Shown in pieces: positions 26,816 to 34,852 of a stretch of DNA of 64,000 bases (positions within the stretch are counted from its first letter, which is position 1; each line of letters opens with the position of its first letter). The notes below the pieces were generated by a model. It worked only from the letters and a program-made list of their open reading frames with translations, searched no databases and was not told where the DNA came from. Source of the stretch: Paracoccus methylarcula. Lineage in GTDB: Bacteria; Pseudomonadota; Alphaproteobacteria; Rhodobacterales; Rhodobacteraceae. The position numbers and the translations under genes are program-made. Where the stretch lies: contig NZ_PXNQ02000014.1 of NCBI RefSeq assembly GCF_003007735.2, positions 38,212-102,211 of the forward strand, written 5' to 3'.

Positions 26816-28462
26816 ATGCTGCAATCGCTGGAAATCCGCAACATGCTCCTGATCGACCGGCTGGAGCTTTGCTTTGCGCCGGGGCTGAACGTGTTGACCG
26901 GCGAAACCGGGGCAGGCAAGTCGATCCTGCTGGATTGCCTGGGTTTCGTGCTTGGCTGGCGCGGCCGTGCCGACCTGGTCCGGCAGGGTGCGGTGCAGGG
27001 CGAGGTGACGGCGGTGTTCGATTTGCCGGCGGCTCACCCCGCGCGGGCGGTTCTGGCAGAGGCCGGTATCGAGATCGAGGAGGACGAACTCATCCTGCGC
27101 CGCGTGAATGGCGGGGACGGGCGCAAGACCGGTTGGGTGAATGACCGCCGCGTGTCGGGCGAAGTCTTGCGGCAACTCTCCGAGCTATTGGTCGAACTGC
27201 ATGGGCAGCATGATGACCGCGGACTTCTGAACCCGCGCGGGCATCGGATCCTGCTGGATGCCTTCGGACGTCTCGACCTGTCTCCGGTCAGACAGGCATG
27301 GGCCGCGCGCCGCGAGGCCCGGTCGGCCCTGGCGGCGGCGGAGGCTGAACTGGTTGCTGCCCGCGAGGAAGAGGAGTTCCTGCGCCATGCCGTCAGGGAA
27401 CTGGAGGACCTCGCCCCGCAGCCGGGGGAAGAGGCCGAGCTGGACACGCGCCGCCGCCAGATGCAGGCCGCCGCACGGATCCGCGAGGATGTCGAGCGCG
27501 CCCTGCGGATGCTTGGCCCCGAGGGCGCGGAAGGGGCGATGCTGGATGCGAATCGCTGGCTTGAAGGGGCGGCGGATGCTGCGGATGGCCGTCTCGACGA
27601 GCCGGTCTCGGCCCTGTCGCGGGCGCTGATCGAACTGGGCGAGGCCCATAGCGGTGTCGAGGCCGCCCTGTCGGCGCTGGATTTCAATCCGTCCGAGCTG
27701 GATGCCACGGAAGAACGGCTGTTCGCGCTGCGGGCCCTGGCGCGCAAGCATGATGTGCTGGCCGACGATCTCGCCGGGCTGGCCGATACGCTGCGCGAGC
27801 GCCTCGACAGGATCGATGCGGGCGAGGATTCGCTGACGGCTCTGCGTGATCAGGTGGCCGCTGCCGATGGCGCTTATCAGCGGGAGGCGGATGGGCTGGG
27901 CGCGGCACGGACCGAGGCGGCCAGGCGTCTGGACAAGGCGGTGATGGCCGAGCTTGCCCCGCTGAGGATGGAGCGGGCGATCTTCGAGACCGGGATCGAG
28001 CGCTGCGAGCCGGGGCCGGATGGGCAGGACAGCGTGGCATTCACCGTCGCCACCAATCCCGGCGCGGCGGCAGGTCCGCTGGACAAGATCGCCTCGGGTG
28101 GGGAGTTGTCGCGTTTCCTGCTGGCCTTGAAGGTCTGCCTTGCACGGGGAAACAGCGCGCTGGTGATGATCTTCGACGAGATCGACCGTGGCGTGGGTGG
28201 AGCCACTGCAGATGCGGTCGGACGGCGGCTGAAGAAGCTGGCGGCGGATGCCCAGATCCTGGTGGTGACGCATTCCCCGCAGGTGGCGGCGCTTGGCGAT
28301 CAGCATTTCCATGTGTCCAAATCGGTCGAGGACGGCATGACCACCTCGGTCGTGACGGAACTGGCGCCCGGGCCGCGCGTGGACGAGATCGCACGGATGC
28401 TGTCGGGGGACAGGATTACCGACGCCGCGACGGCTGCCGCACGGGCATTGCTTGAAGGATAG
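26816..28462 (+). CDS. recN: DNA repair protein RecN
   Basis: SMC-like ATPase acting in double-strand break repair. The 548-residue protein has the N-terminal MLQSLEIRNMLLIDRLEL and Walker A GETGAGKSILLD (about 29-40), then LVELHGQHDDRGLLNP. A long Ala/Glu/Arg-rich coiled coil covers about 150-375. The C-terminal ABC half has KIASGGELSRFLLALK (signature), IFDEIDRGVGGATADAVG (Walker B) and VTHSPQVAALGDQHF. Complete and in one frame. A LexA box was not seen in the short upstream gap. Confidence 0.96.
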   Translation: MLQSLEIRNMLLIDRLELCFAPGLNVLTGETGAGKSILLDCLGFVLGWRGRADLVRQGAVQGEVTAVFDLPAAHPARAVLAEAGIEIEEDELILRRVNGGDGRKTGWVNDRRVSGEVLRQLSELLVELHGQHDDRGLLNPRGHRILLDAFGRLDLSPVRQAWAARREARSALAAAEAELVAAREEEEFLRHAVRELEDLAPQPGEEAELDTRRRQMQAAARIREDVERALRMLGPEGAEGAMLDANRWLEGAADAADGRLDEPVSALSRALIELGEAHSGVEAALSALDFNPSELDATEERLFALRALARKHDVLADDLAGLADTLRERLDRIDAGEDSLTALRDQVAAADGAYQREADGLGAARTEAARRLDKAVMAELAPLRMERAIFETGIERCEPGPDGQDSVAFTVATNPGAAAGPLDKIASGGELSRFLLALKVCLARGNSALVMIFDEIDRGVGGATADAVGRRLKKLAADAQILVVTHSPQVAALGDQHFHVSKSVEDGMTTSVVTELAPGPRVDEIARMLSGDRITDAATAAARALLEG

Positions 28463-28531
28463 GCTTGGCGTTGCCTGCGGCGCGGATCGCACTTACAGAA
28501 GGCATCCGGAACGAAAAGGAATGAGAAATTC

Positions 28532-28708
28532 ATGGATCAACAGAGCCGTGAGGCTTCCTGCCGTGTTACCGCCGCCGGGTTCCGGCAGTTCATTGCGCTG
28601 ACCGAAATCCCGGAGACTGACAAGAAGGATATGGCCGACCGCATCAGGGAAACATATGCGCAAGGCAAGGCTTGGGGATATGGGTGTCACCAGCAGGATG
28701 TTGTGTGA
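28532..28708 (+). CDS. Truncated GapR/DUF2312-like small protein
   Basis: Fifty-eight codons from ATG 28532 to TGA 28708, with AAAGGA upstream. The stretch RVTAAGFRQFIALTEIPETD and the KKDMADRIRETYA that follows match KVTAGELRQFIERIERLEQE and KKDIAEQIKEVFG of the full GapR gene just downstream. The copy stops where GapR goes on with GYDVKVIRKLLALRK, so the last third is missing. Shortly after the stop, another frame gives a weak echo of the lost part (D-x-x-V ... L-x-x-RK). It is either a decaying duplicate or a short protein that could pair with GapR through the shared helix. Expression is unknown. Confidence 0.6.
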   Translation: MDQQSREASCRVTAAGFRQFIALTEIPETDKKDMADRIRETYAQGKAWGYGCHQQDVV

Positions 28709-28797
28709 CCGAAAAATCAACAAGCTAAAAGGAAACACTGTCTTGGGGAGTGTTTCCCGTCGGAAGCAGACCACTCAAGCATGCAAGTGAGGCAAAC

Positions 28798-29058
28798 ATG
28801 ACGGACAACGAAGAAGCGATCGACTCCTACAAGGTGACAGCCGGAGAACTGCGGCAGTTCATTGAGCGTATCGAGCGGCTCGAGCAGGAGAAGAAGGACA
28901 TCGCCGAACAGATCAAGGAGGTCTTCGGGGAATGCCGCGGACGTGGCTACGATGTGAAGGTCATACGCAAGCTGCTGGCTCTCAGGAAGCGTGACAAGGA
29001 CGATATCGCCGAGGAGGAGGCGGTGTTGGAGATGTACAAGGAAGCACTGGGAATGTGA
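28798..29058 (+). CDS. gapR: GapR-like DNA-binding protein (DUF2312)
   Basis: An 86-residue, highly charged helical protein. GapR of Caulobacter is an oligomeric clamp that binds overtwisted, A/T-rich DNA ahead of forks and RNA polymerase (known). Here residues about 10-75 carry the family sequence, with SYKVTAGELRQFIERIERLE as the first helix and VFGECRGRGYDVKVIRKLL, then LRKRDKDDIAEEEAVLEMYK. The start at 28798 is supported by GTGAGGC upstream. A terminator-like hairpin follows the stop. The truncated copy lies 89 bp upstream. Confidence 0.88.
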   Translation: MTDNEEAIDSYKVTAGELRQFIERIERLEQEKKDIAEQIKEVFGECRGRGYDVKVIRKLLALRKRDKDDIAEEEAVLEMYKEALGM

Positions 29059-29074
29059 ACCTGGCCCGGGCCCG

Positions 29075-29095
29075 GGCGGGGATGATATCCCCGCC
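29075..29095 (+). terminator. Hairpin after gapR
   Basis: GGCGGGGAT and ATCCCCGCC form a perfect 9-bp stem with a 3-base loop, 17 bases after the gapR stop. The following ACCCTTTGGG gives only a weak U run, so termination may be partial. Confidence 0.55.
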
Positions 29096-29120
29096 ACCCT
29101 TTGGGCAGAGCCTCCTGGAA

Positions 29121-29333
29121 TCATGATAGCCACCAGCGATACGCCGTCTTGGTGGCGTCAGGGTCCACCTTGCGGATGATCTCCCGGACATAGCGGTTGT
29201 TCAGCTTTGCCCCCGTTCCGGACATGGAAATGACATCGGCGGGGACGGGGAAGCCCTGTCCATCAGGCGGGCCGTTTGCCGGACTTGGCCTGAAGGCCGG
29301 GGAAGCGGAACGATGTTGCCATTTGCCGGCCAT
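29121..29333 (-). CDS. Small reverse-strand open frame, uncertain
   Basis: Seventy codons between gapR and the cupin gene. The first half is Pro/Gly/Arg-rich and looks like chance coding, but the second half (SGTGAKLNNRYVREIIRKVD and then PDATKTAYRWWLS) has the composition of a real folded or helical segment. I do not recognise the family. It could be a remnant of a larger gene or a small protein starting later. No strong ribosome site was seen. Confidence 0.25.
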   Translation of the reverse strand: MAGKWQHRSASPAFRPSPANGPPDGQGFPVPADVISMSGTGAKLNNRYVREIIRKVDPDATKTAYRWWLS

Positions 29334-29374
29334 GGGAAGATAGCTGCTGCAAATGCAGAATGCGGAGAGAAAAG

Positions 29375-29728
29375 ATGGCCGATGCGGTAAATCTGGCGGC
29401 GAAGCTCGCGACTTTCGAGGAAAAGTGGTCGCCGCGGACCGTTGCGACTTTCAATGGTCACGACGTGATGATCGTCAAGGTCGAGGGGGAATTCAACTGG
29501 CATTCGCATGCCGATACCGATGACTTCTTCCTTGTTCTTTCCGGCGAAATCGACATCCGGCTTCGGGACCGGGCGGTTACTTTGAAAGCGGGTGAAATCT
29601 TCGTGGTCCCCCGGGGCGTTGAACATTGTCCATTTGCCCGGAATGAAGCGCATCTTCTGTTGATCGAACCGACAGGCACGCCCAATACCGGAGACCGCGA
29701 CACGGCTGCGGAACGCAAGGTTATCTGA
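29375..29728 (+). CDS. Single-domain cupin protein
   Basis: A 117-residue cytoplasmic cupin. Motif 1 is WHSHADTDDFFLVLSGEIDI (about 40-59) with two histidines and an acidic residue for metal; motif 2, about 75-92, is GEIFVVPRGVEHCPFA. The barrel is complete. Proteins of this small type bind metals or small ligands, and their roles are mostly unknown. The start at 29375 has CGGAGAG upstream. It is convergent with the MFS gene, 99 bp apart. Confidence 0.85.
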   Translation: MADAVNLAAKLATFEEKWSPRTVATFNGHDVMIVKVEGEFNWHSHADTDDFFLVLSGEIDIRLRDRAVTLKAGEIFVVPRGVEHCPFARNEAHLLLIEPTGTPNTGDRDTAAERKVI

Positions 29729-29827
29729 GTAGCCGTTCGTTCAGGGCTCCTTGCCGCCTCGTCGTGGCGGTGCGACAAACTGCCCGGGACGTTTCCGATG
29801 AGCGAACAGGCAGAATGACCTTCACGT

Positions 29828-31240
29828 TCACTCTGCCGGACCGGGTGTCTCGCGCGCGAAGCCGGTATGGCTGCGGATCGCCATTCCTAGCGCCAGTATA
29901 GCCAGGCCCGCAGCCGCCGCGAAGGTCATTGAAAAGGCATGGGCGACATCTGCGGCAGGGGCCTGCGCGGCATCCCCTGTTCCCAGGATGGTGACGAACA
30001 GCGTGGGCATGGCAGAGGCTCCGGTCATCAGTCCGAGGTTGCGCGAAAGACCGAGCAGGCCGGAAAGACGGCCGCGCTGCTCTTTCGAGGCGTTGACGAG
30101 GAGCGCCGTATTGTTGGCCGCGAAAAACAGCTGAAAACCCGGTGTCAAAGTGAAGAGCGCGGCGACATATCCGCCAACACCGAAATATCTTGGCAGGAAT
30201 GCCAGGCACAGCAGGCCGAGCATGGTCTGCGCAAGACTGATAGCCATGGCCCGGTTCACGCCGATCCGATCCGTCAGGCGGCCTGCGGGCACACCGGAAA
30301 ATGCCGCGACCAGGGGGCCGACCGCCATGACCAGGCCGATGACGGCCTCGTTCAACTCCAGGGCGAAGGCGAGAAAGAACGGACCGACAACCAATGTGGA
30401 CATCATGGCGGTCGAGACGACAATATTCATGATCAGTCCGGTGCCGATACGCCGATCAAGCAGCAATGCCATCGGCACGAGCGGCGAGGCCGCGCGGGTT
30501 TCGATGAAAACGAACAGGATGATCGAGATCACGGCACCTGAGATCAGCAATCCTGTCGGCACCGGGATTCCATTGGCCCCGCCGCTGGTCGCAAGCGCGT
30601 AAGCCGCGAGCGCGATCACCAGCATGAAGGTTCCCGGAAAATCCAGATCCCGCACGGCGGCGCCCGTCCGTGTGGAGTTGCGGGCGATGAAACCGACTGA
30701 CAGGACGAGCGCGACCGTGGCGAAACCGGCAAGAAGCCAGAAGGCCATCCGCCAGTCGCCCCATGTCAGCAATGCTCCTCCAAGGGATGGTCCGAGCGCG
30801 GTGCCGGCGGCAGATGTCGTTCCAAGCAGTCCCATCGCCGTGCCAAGCCGCCCTGCCGGAACGATGTCGCGTGCGATCGACATGGGAAGCGCGATCAGGA
30901 TCGCTCCGCCAAACCCCTGCAACGTCCGCCCGGCGATCAGCAGGCCGAGATTCGGAGCCAGCGCGCACAGAATCGATGCCGTGGTGAAGATGACGAGACC
31001 CGAGATCAGCACGTGACGATGTCCGAACAGGTCTCCGAGCCGTCCGGCCGAGACGATGGCGATGGTCACGGAGATGAGATAGGCCAGCACGACCCATTGA
31101 ACCTCTGACACCGTCGCCGCGAAACTGCGCGTCAATGTCGGAAGCAGAACGGATGCGACGCTGATGCCCAGTGAAGCGGTCAGCGTTGCGGCGGCAAGGG
31201 CGATCAGGATGGGAATGGAGATCCGGGCCGCGTCGGTCAT
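29828..31240 (-). CDS. MFS drug efflux transporter, DHA2-like
   Basis: A 470-residue inner membrane exporter driven by the proton gradient. Fourteen-helix DHA2-type features: AGRLGDLFGHRHVLISG (motif A, loop 2-3), IAGRTLQGFGGAILIALPMSI (motif B), and LGTTSAAGTALGPSLGGALLTWGDWRMAFWL (motif C, about helix 5). The substrate is unknown. The start at 31240 follows AAGGGAAATCACC. It is divergent from a MerR regulator and has a MerR-type promoter with a 19-base spacer, so induction by the substrate through that regulator is expected. Confidence 0.9.
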   Translation of the reverse strand: MTDAARISIPILIALAAATLTASLGISVASVLLPTLTRSFAATVSEVQWVVLAYLISVTIAIVSAGRLGDLFGHRHVLISGLVIFTTASILCALAPNLGLLIAGRTLQGFGGAILIALPMSIARDIVPAGRLGTAMGLLGTTSAAGTALGPSLGGALLTWGDWRMAFWLLAGFATVALVLSVGFIARNSTRTGAAVRDLDFPGTFMLVIALAAYALATSGGANGIPVPTGLLISGAVISIILFVFIETRAASPLVPMALLLDRRIGTGLIMNIVVSTAMMSTLVVGPFFLAFALELNEAVIGLVMAVGPLVAAFSGVPAGRLTDRIGVNRAMAISLAQTMLGLLCLAFLPRYFGVGGYVAALFTLTPGFQLFFAANNTALLVNASKEQRGRLSGLLGLSRNLGLMTGASAMPTLFVTILGTGDAAQAPAADVAHAFSMTFAAAAGLAILALGMAIRSHTGFARETPGPAE

Positions 31241-31276
31241 GGTGATTTCCCTTGTCATTGACGGTGGTGGACAGCT

Positions 31277-31307
31277 ACTCTGCCACTTCAAGTCAGCTTG
31301 AGGTCAA
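31277..31307 (-). promoter_or_regulatory. MerR-type promoter/operator between MFS and MerR genes
   Basis: Reading the minus strand, TTGACC (31302-31307) and CAGAGT (31277-31282) are separated by 19 bases, longer than the usual 17. Inside lies the dyad ACTTCAAG-tcag-CTTGAGGT (31285-31304, 7 of 8 positions symmetric). A 19-base spacer with a central dyad is the hallmark of MerR-activated promoters. It controls the efflux gene and may also limit the regulator's own expression. Confidence 0.8.
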
Positions 31308-31309
31308 CC

Positions 31310-31720
31310 ATGAAATTTCTCGATATCGGGGTCCTGTCGAAACAGAGCGGCGTTCCAGCCTCGACGCTGCGCTATTACGAGGAGATCGGGCTGATCCAAT
31401 CGGTCGGACGGCACGGATTGAGACGGCAGTTCGATCCGCCGGTGGTGACGCAGCTTGCGCTGATCTCGCTGGGGAAAATGGCGGGTTTCTCGCTTGACGA
31501 CATCAAGGGGATGTTTGCCAAAGACGGTTCGCCGCAATTGCCGCGCGCCGAGTTGCATCTGCGCGCGGATGCGCTTGACGAACAGATCCGTGGGCTCGAA
31601 CGGTTGCGCGATGCGCTCCGGCATGTGGCGGACTGTCCCGCAGAGACACATATGGAATGTCCTAAATTCAAACGCCTCATGCATTTCGCGTCGCGCTTGG
31701 CTGGCACTCGGAAAGGATGA
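31310..31720 (+). CDS. MerR-family transcriptional regulator
   Basis: A 136-residue regulator. The N-terminal winged helix reads FLDIGVLSKQSGVPASTLRYYEEIGLI, then GRHGLRRQFDPPVVTQLALISL; a helix (about 85-108) forms the dimer coiled coil. The C-terminal region has two cysteine-proline sites, ADCPAETHMECPKF (about Cys113 and Cys121), which could sense metals, thiols or redox. It lacks the cysteine set of MerR or CueR, so the effector is unknown. Divergent from the MFS gene and sharing its operator. Confidence 0.88.
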   Translation: MKFLDIGVLSKQSGVPASTLRYYEEIGLIQSVGRHGLRRQFDPPVVTQLALISLGKMAGFSLDDIKGMFAKDGSPQLPRAELHLRADALDEQIRGLERLRDALRHVADCPAETHMECPKFKRLMHFASRLAGTRKG

Positions 31721-32309
31721 GATCCTCATGGGCGATCCTGCCCGTCATGCGGTGCGCGGGTGCCGGTTTCGAGGATCATTCGGCTGCCGGATCTCCATCC
31801 AGGGCCATGTGCAGCAAGGGTGCGATACGAACCAATGGGCCAATGGGCCAATGGACAGGGAGGCACGGCATTTACCGCGTCCCGCGCCGCATCCTTGCCG
31901 CCGACTCATCGTGGGGGCCGCAGCCCGAGGCTTTCCGTCAAGGGGCAGAAGTCGCATTCGGTTGGCAAGGTGCCGCTCATGGCCGATCGACTGGATGCAT
32001 CGCAATTATCATCGAAGAGAGTGGTTCCCGGAGACGGAACGAACCAGGGAAAGCCGGAACGATGCCAGAGGGGTCGATATCGGCGCGGCTCCCGTAGTCG
32101 CAGGCGGGGAGCCGATGCCATTTTCGACTTCAGGGCCGCGGAGCTTCGGGAAGCTCTTGCTTAGGCGGTGAACCGGGAGATTTGCCGCATGACGACCCGG
32201 TCGATGGCCGGCCTGGCCGGGAATAAGCCGATGACGGGCTGCCGGTTGCAGGCGGTGCCTTCGGTCATTCGGTGATATGCCTGCTCATATGGTGACGAGG
32301 AGCTACGCC
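31721..32309 (+). other. 589-bp stretch without a supported gene
   Basis: Several overlapping frames are open here because of GC bias, but none has a recognisable motif or good ribosome site. A short tandem repeat, three copies of CCAATGGG/CCAATGGA, lies at 31832-31854. The promoter of the DmdA-like gene is presumably near the right end. Confidence 0.5.
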
Positions 32310-33647
32310 ATGCCCGATACAAAACAGACTCCGAAGGATGACCGCGTGCATCCCAACGTGCCCTCGGTGGATCAATCGGATCGGATCGTTCCGATCAACC
32401 TGCGCCAGTCGGGGCCGACGCCGGTCCAGATGCTCATATCGACCCGCGTGCGAAAATCGCCCTTCTGGCACCTGTCGATCGAGGCAGGCGCATGGCGTGC
32501 CACGGTCTATAATCGCATGTATCACCCGCGCGGCTATGTCAGGCCCGAAGATGGCGGCGCGATGGCCGAGTATGACGCCCTGATCAACCGCGTGACACTC
32601 TGGAATGTTGCGGTCGAACGGCAGATCCGCGTCAAGGGACCGGATGCCGAGGCCTTCGTCGATTTCGTCATCACCCGCGATGCCACCCGGATCAGGCCCA
32701 TGCATGGCAAGTACTGCATCCTGTGCAATGACCGGGGCGGTATCCTGAACGACCCGGTGCTTCTCAGGCTGGCGGGGGACGAGTTCTGGTTCTCGATCTC
32801 GGATTCCGATCTGATGCTCTGGCTGCAGGGCGTCAATGTCGCGCGCCGCTTCGATGTGGAGATCGACGAGATCGACGTGTCGCCGCTGCAGATCCAGGGG
32901 CCGCTGTCAGAGGATCTCATGGCCGACCTTGTCGGCGAGCAGGTGCGCGCCATCCCCTATTACGGCCTGATGGAGACCGAGATCGGCGGACGTCCCGTGG
33001 TGGTCAGCCAGACAGGGTTCACCGGTGAAAAGGGCTACGAGGTCTATGTTCGCGACGCCACGCAGAATGCCGAGGCGGTCTGGTACGCGATCCGGGGGCA
33101 GGGAGCGCGTTTCGGCCTGCGCGTCATCGCACCCGCCCATCACCGCCGTATCGCCGCCGGCATCCTGTCCTGGGGGCAGGATCTCGACGCTGAAACCTCG
33201 CCCTTCCAAGTCAATCTCGCCTATCAGGTGCCGCGCAAGAAGGCCGGCGACTATATCGGCAGGGCCGAGCTGGAGCGCCAGCGCGACATTATCGACAAGG
33301 GTGGTTATCCGTTCCGGCAAAAGCTGGTGGGGATGAAGCTGGGCGGCCATCCGATCACCGATTACGCGCCGGATTTCTGGCTGGTGACCGATCCCGGGGG
33401 CAATCGCGTGGGTTATCTGACCTCGCCCTGGTGGTCGCCGGAACTGGAGACGAACATCGCCCTTGGCTACGTGCCATGGGAGATGGCGACTCCAGGCACG
33501 GCATTGAAGATCGAACTGCCCGAGGCCTATTCCGAGACCTCCGGCCAGCCGGTCGATGCGATGGTCTGCGAGGTGCCTTTCCGACCCTCGGTCAATCCGA
33601 GCGCACGCGAACGGGCAAGGGCCGCCGGGCGCGATTCGGCCGACTGA
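32310..33647 (+). CDS. DmdA-like tetrahydrofolate-dependent methyltransferase (GcvT family)
   Basis: A 445-residue GcvT-fold enzyme that likely moves a methyl group to tetrahydrofolate. After about 45 extra residues, the core from STRVRKSPFWHLSIEAG parallels DMSP demethylase DmdA. It shows VYNRMYHPRGY, TLWNVAVERQIRVKGPDAEAF, GGILNDPVLLRL, FSISDSDLMLWLQG and PLQIQGP, then GFTGEKGYEVYV and a C-terminal barrel GYLTSPWWSPELETNIALGYV. DMSP, glycine betaine or dimethylglycine are possible substrates; the sequence alone does not decide. The start at 32310 has GAGGAG 7 bases upstream. A MetF-like gene follows 129 bp later and could oxidise the 5-methyl-THF formed. Confidence 0.82.
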   Translation: MPDTKQTPKDDRVHPNVPSVDQSDRIVPINLRQSGPTPVQMLISTRVRKSPFWHLSIEAGAWRATVYNRMYHPRGYVRPEDGGAMAEYDALINRVTLWNVAVERQIRVKGPDAEAFVDFVITRDATRIRPMHGKYCILCNDRGGILNDPVLLRLAGDEFWFSISDSDLMLWLQGVNVARRFDVEIDEIDVSPLQIQGPLSEDLMADLVGEQVRAIPYYGLMETEIGGRPVVVSQTGFTGEKGYEVYVRDATQNAEAVWYAIRGQGARFGLRVIAPAHHRRIAAGILSWGQDLDAETSPFQVNLAYQVPRKKAGDYIGRAELERQRDIIDKGGYPFRQKLVGMKLGGHPITDYAPDFWLVTDPGGNRVGYLTSPWWSPELETNIALGYVPWEMATPGTALKIELPEAYSETSGQPVDAMVCEVPFRPSVNPSARERARAAGRDSAD

Positions 33648-33776
33648 GCCGCGTTTGATGATCGTCCGAACCCGGGACCAGGACGGCCGCATCTGTATTG
33701 ATCGCGAAACAGGGGCGTGGCCGGGACCATCTGCATGCTTCGTCCGGTTTACAGGATGCTGAAGAAGGAAGGGCGC

Positions 33777-34637
33777 ATGACGAATCTTACCCCGCCTGGA
33801 AACGCATCAACGAGGCCGGGCCTTCTTCATGCCGACATCTCGATGGAATTGCCGCCCGAGATGGTCGACGGGTTCGACCCCGATCCCGGGATCCTTCCAA
33901 GGGGGACGAAAATCTTCCTTACACATATCGCCGGCAAGGATGTTCGGGCCCAGATACATGCTGCAAAGCGGCTCCTGTCGGTCGGGTATGTTCCTGTCGT
34001 GCATATGGGGGCGCATAATTTCGAAACCGAGGAGGAATATGTCAGGCTCGTGCAGGCGCATAGCCGCAATGGCGTTACTCACGGGTTGTTCCTGGGGGGA
34101 AATCCCCGAAAGCATGATGGTCCGTTTCACGAGGCACTCGATCTCTTGAACCACGACGTGTTGCGTGACGCAAATTTCACGCATGCGTTGATTGGCGGCT
34201 ACCCGGAGGGTCATCCGGATATCGGCCTCGACGCATTGGAGAATGCCAGGCGGCGCAAGCTTGAAGCCTGCCATGCGCGTGCGATGTCCCCCGAGATCAT
34301 CTCGCAATTCGCCTTTGACGGCGATGCGATGGCGGCCTGGGCCAACAGGATCGCTGCCGAAGAGCCAGGCTTGCCAATTCGCCTGGGGCTCGCTGGCGTT
34401 ACCTCGCTGCCCAATTTGATCAGGTTCGCGGTCCTTTGCGGTGTCGGCCCTTCCACGGCTGTCTTGAAGAAAAACGCGGGGGGATTCATGAAAATCATGG
34501 CCGATCATGATCCCGGCGGCATCATCGAGGGGATCGAAACCGGCTATTTCGGGACAAACCCCCTGAATTTGCATTTCTTTCCATTCGGCGGCTGGAAAAA
34601 GACCCTGGCCTGGATCGGTGATCGCAGGGCATGCTGA
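33777..34637 (+). CDS. Methylenetetrahydrofolate reductase-like protein
   Basis: A 286-residue TIM-barrel protein of the MetF family, FAD-dependent interconversion of 5-methyl- and 5,10-methylene-THF. Visible landmarks: DISMELPPEM at the start (in place of SFEFFPPK), FLTHIAGKD, YVPVVHMGAHN, GLFLGGNP, FTHALIGGYPEGHPD (typical MetF GYPE-HP), and SQFAFDGDA (like TQFFFD). It is more divergent than housekeeping MetF. Paired with the DmdA-like gene, it probably works in the oxidative direction to feed methyl groups into C1 oxidation (inference). Start at 33777 with GGAAGGG upstream. Confidence 0.8.
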   Translation: MTNLTPPGNASTRPGLLHADISMELPPEMVDGFDPDPGILPRGTKIFLTHIAGKDVRAQIHAAKRLLSVGYVPVVHMGAHNFETEEEYVRLVQAHSRNGVTHGLFLGGNPRKHDGPFHEALDLLNHDVLRDANFTHALIGGYPEGHPDIGLDALENARRRKLEACHARAMSPEIISQFAFDGDAMAAWANRIAAEEPGLPIRLGLAGVTSLPNLIRFAVLCGVGPSTAVLKKNAGGFMKIMADHDPGGIIEGIETGYFGTNPLNLHFFPFGGWKKTLAWIGDRRAC

Positions 34638-34772
34638 CGGTTGTCACCAACAGCCGCCGCATTTGCACGTCCAAAAGCCAGGGCCGATACCGCAAGGATG
34701 CCCGGTCATCGAACTGATCGCCATCAGGGCGTTCGCGGGCGGCCCGGGGTGTTTCATATCGGCGGAAATGGA

Positions 34773-34801
34773 TTGCCCATATACAAACCATACGGTATGT
34801 A
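34773..34801 (+). promoter_or_regulatory. Promoter with palindromic operator upstream of the DUF6151 gene
   Basis: TTGCCC (34773-34778) and TATGTA (34796-34801) are 17 bases apart. The spacer and -10 contain CATAC-g-GTATG (34789-34799), a perfect odd palindrome of the kind bound by TetR or GntR regulators. The area is strikingly A/T-rich compared with its surroundings. It reads toward the gene at 34853. Confidence 0.55.
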
Positions 34802-34852
34802 TATATTCTGTCGAGATCACTTGACTCTCCCCTTTGAAAACGGCGGTGCATC

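Noticed and set aside
31832..31854. Three copies of an 8-base unit (CCAATGGG type)
   Set aside because: Too short and too few to be a CRISPR, a phase-variable tract or an iteron set; no gene depends on it.
31494..32171. Forward frame of 225 codons after the MerR gene
   Set aside because: It overlaps the MerR gene out of frame and has no motif or ribosome site.
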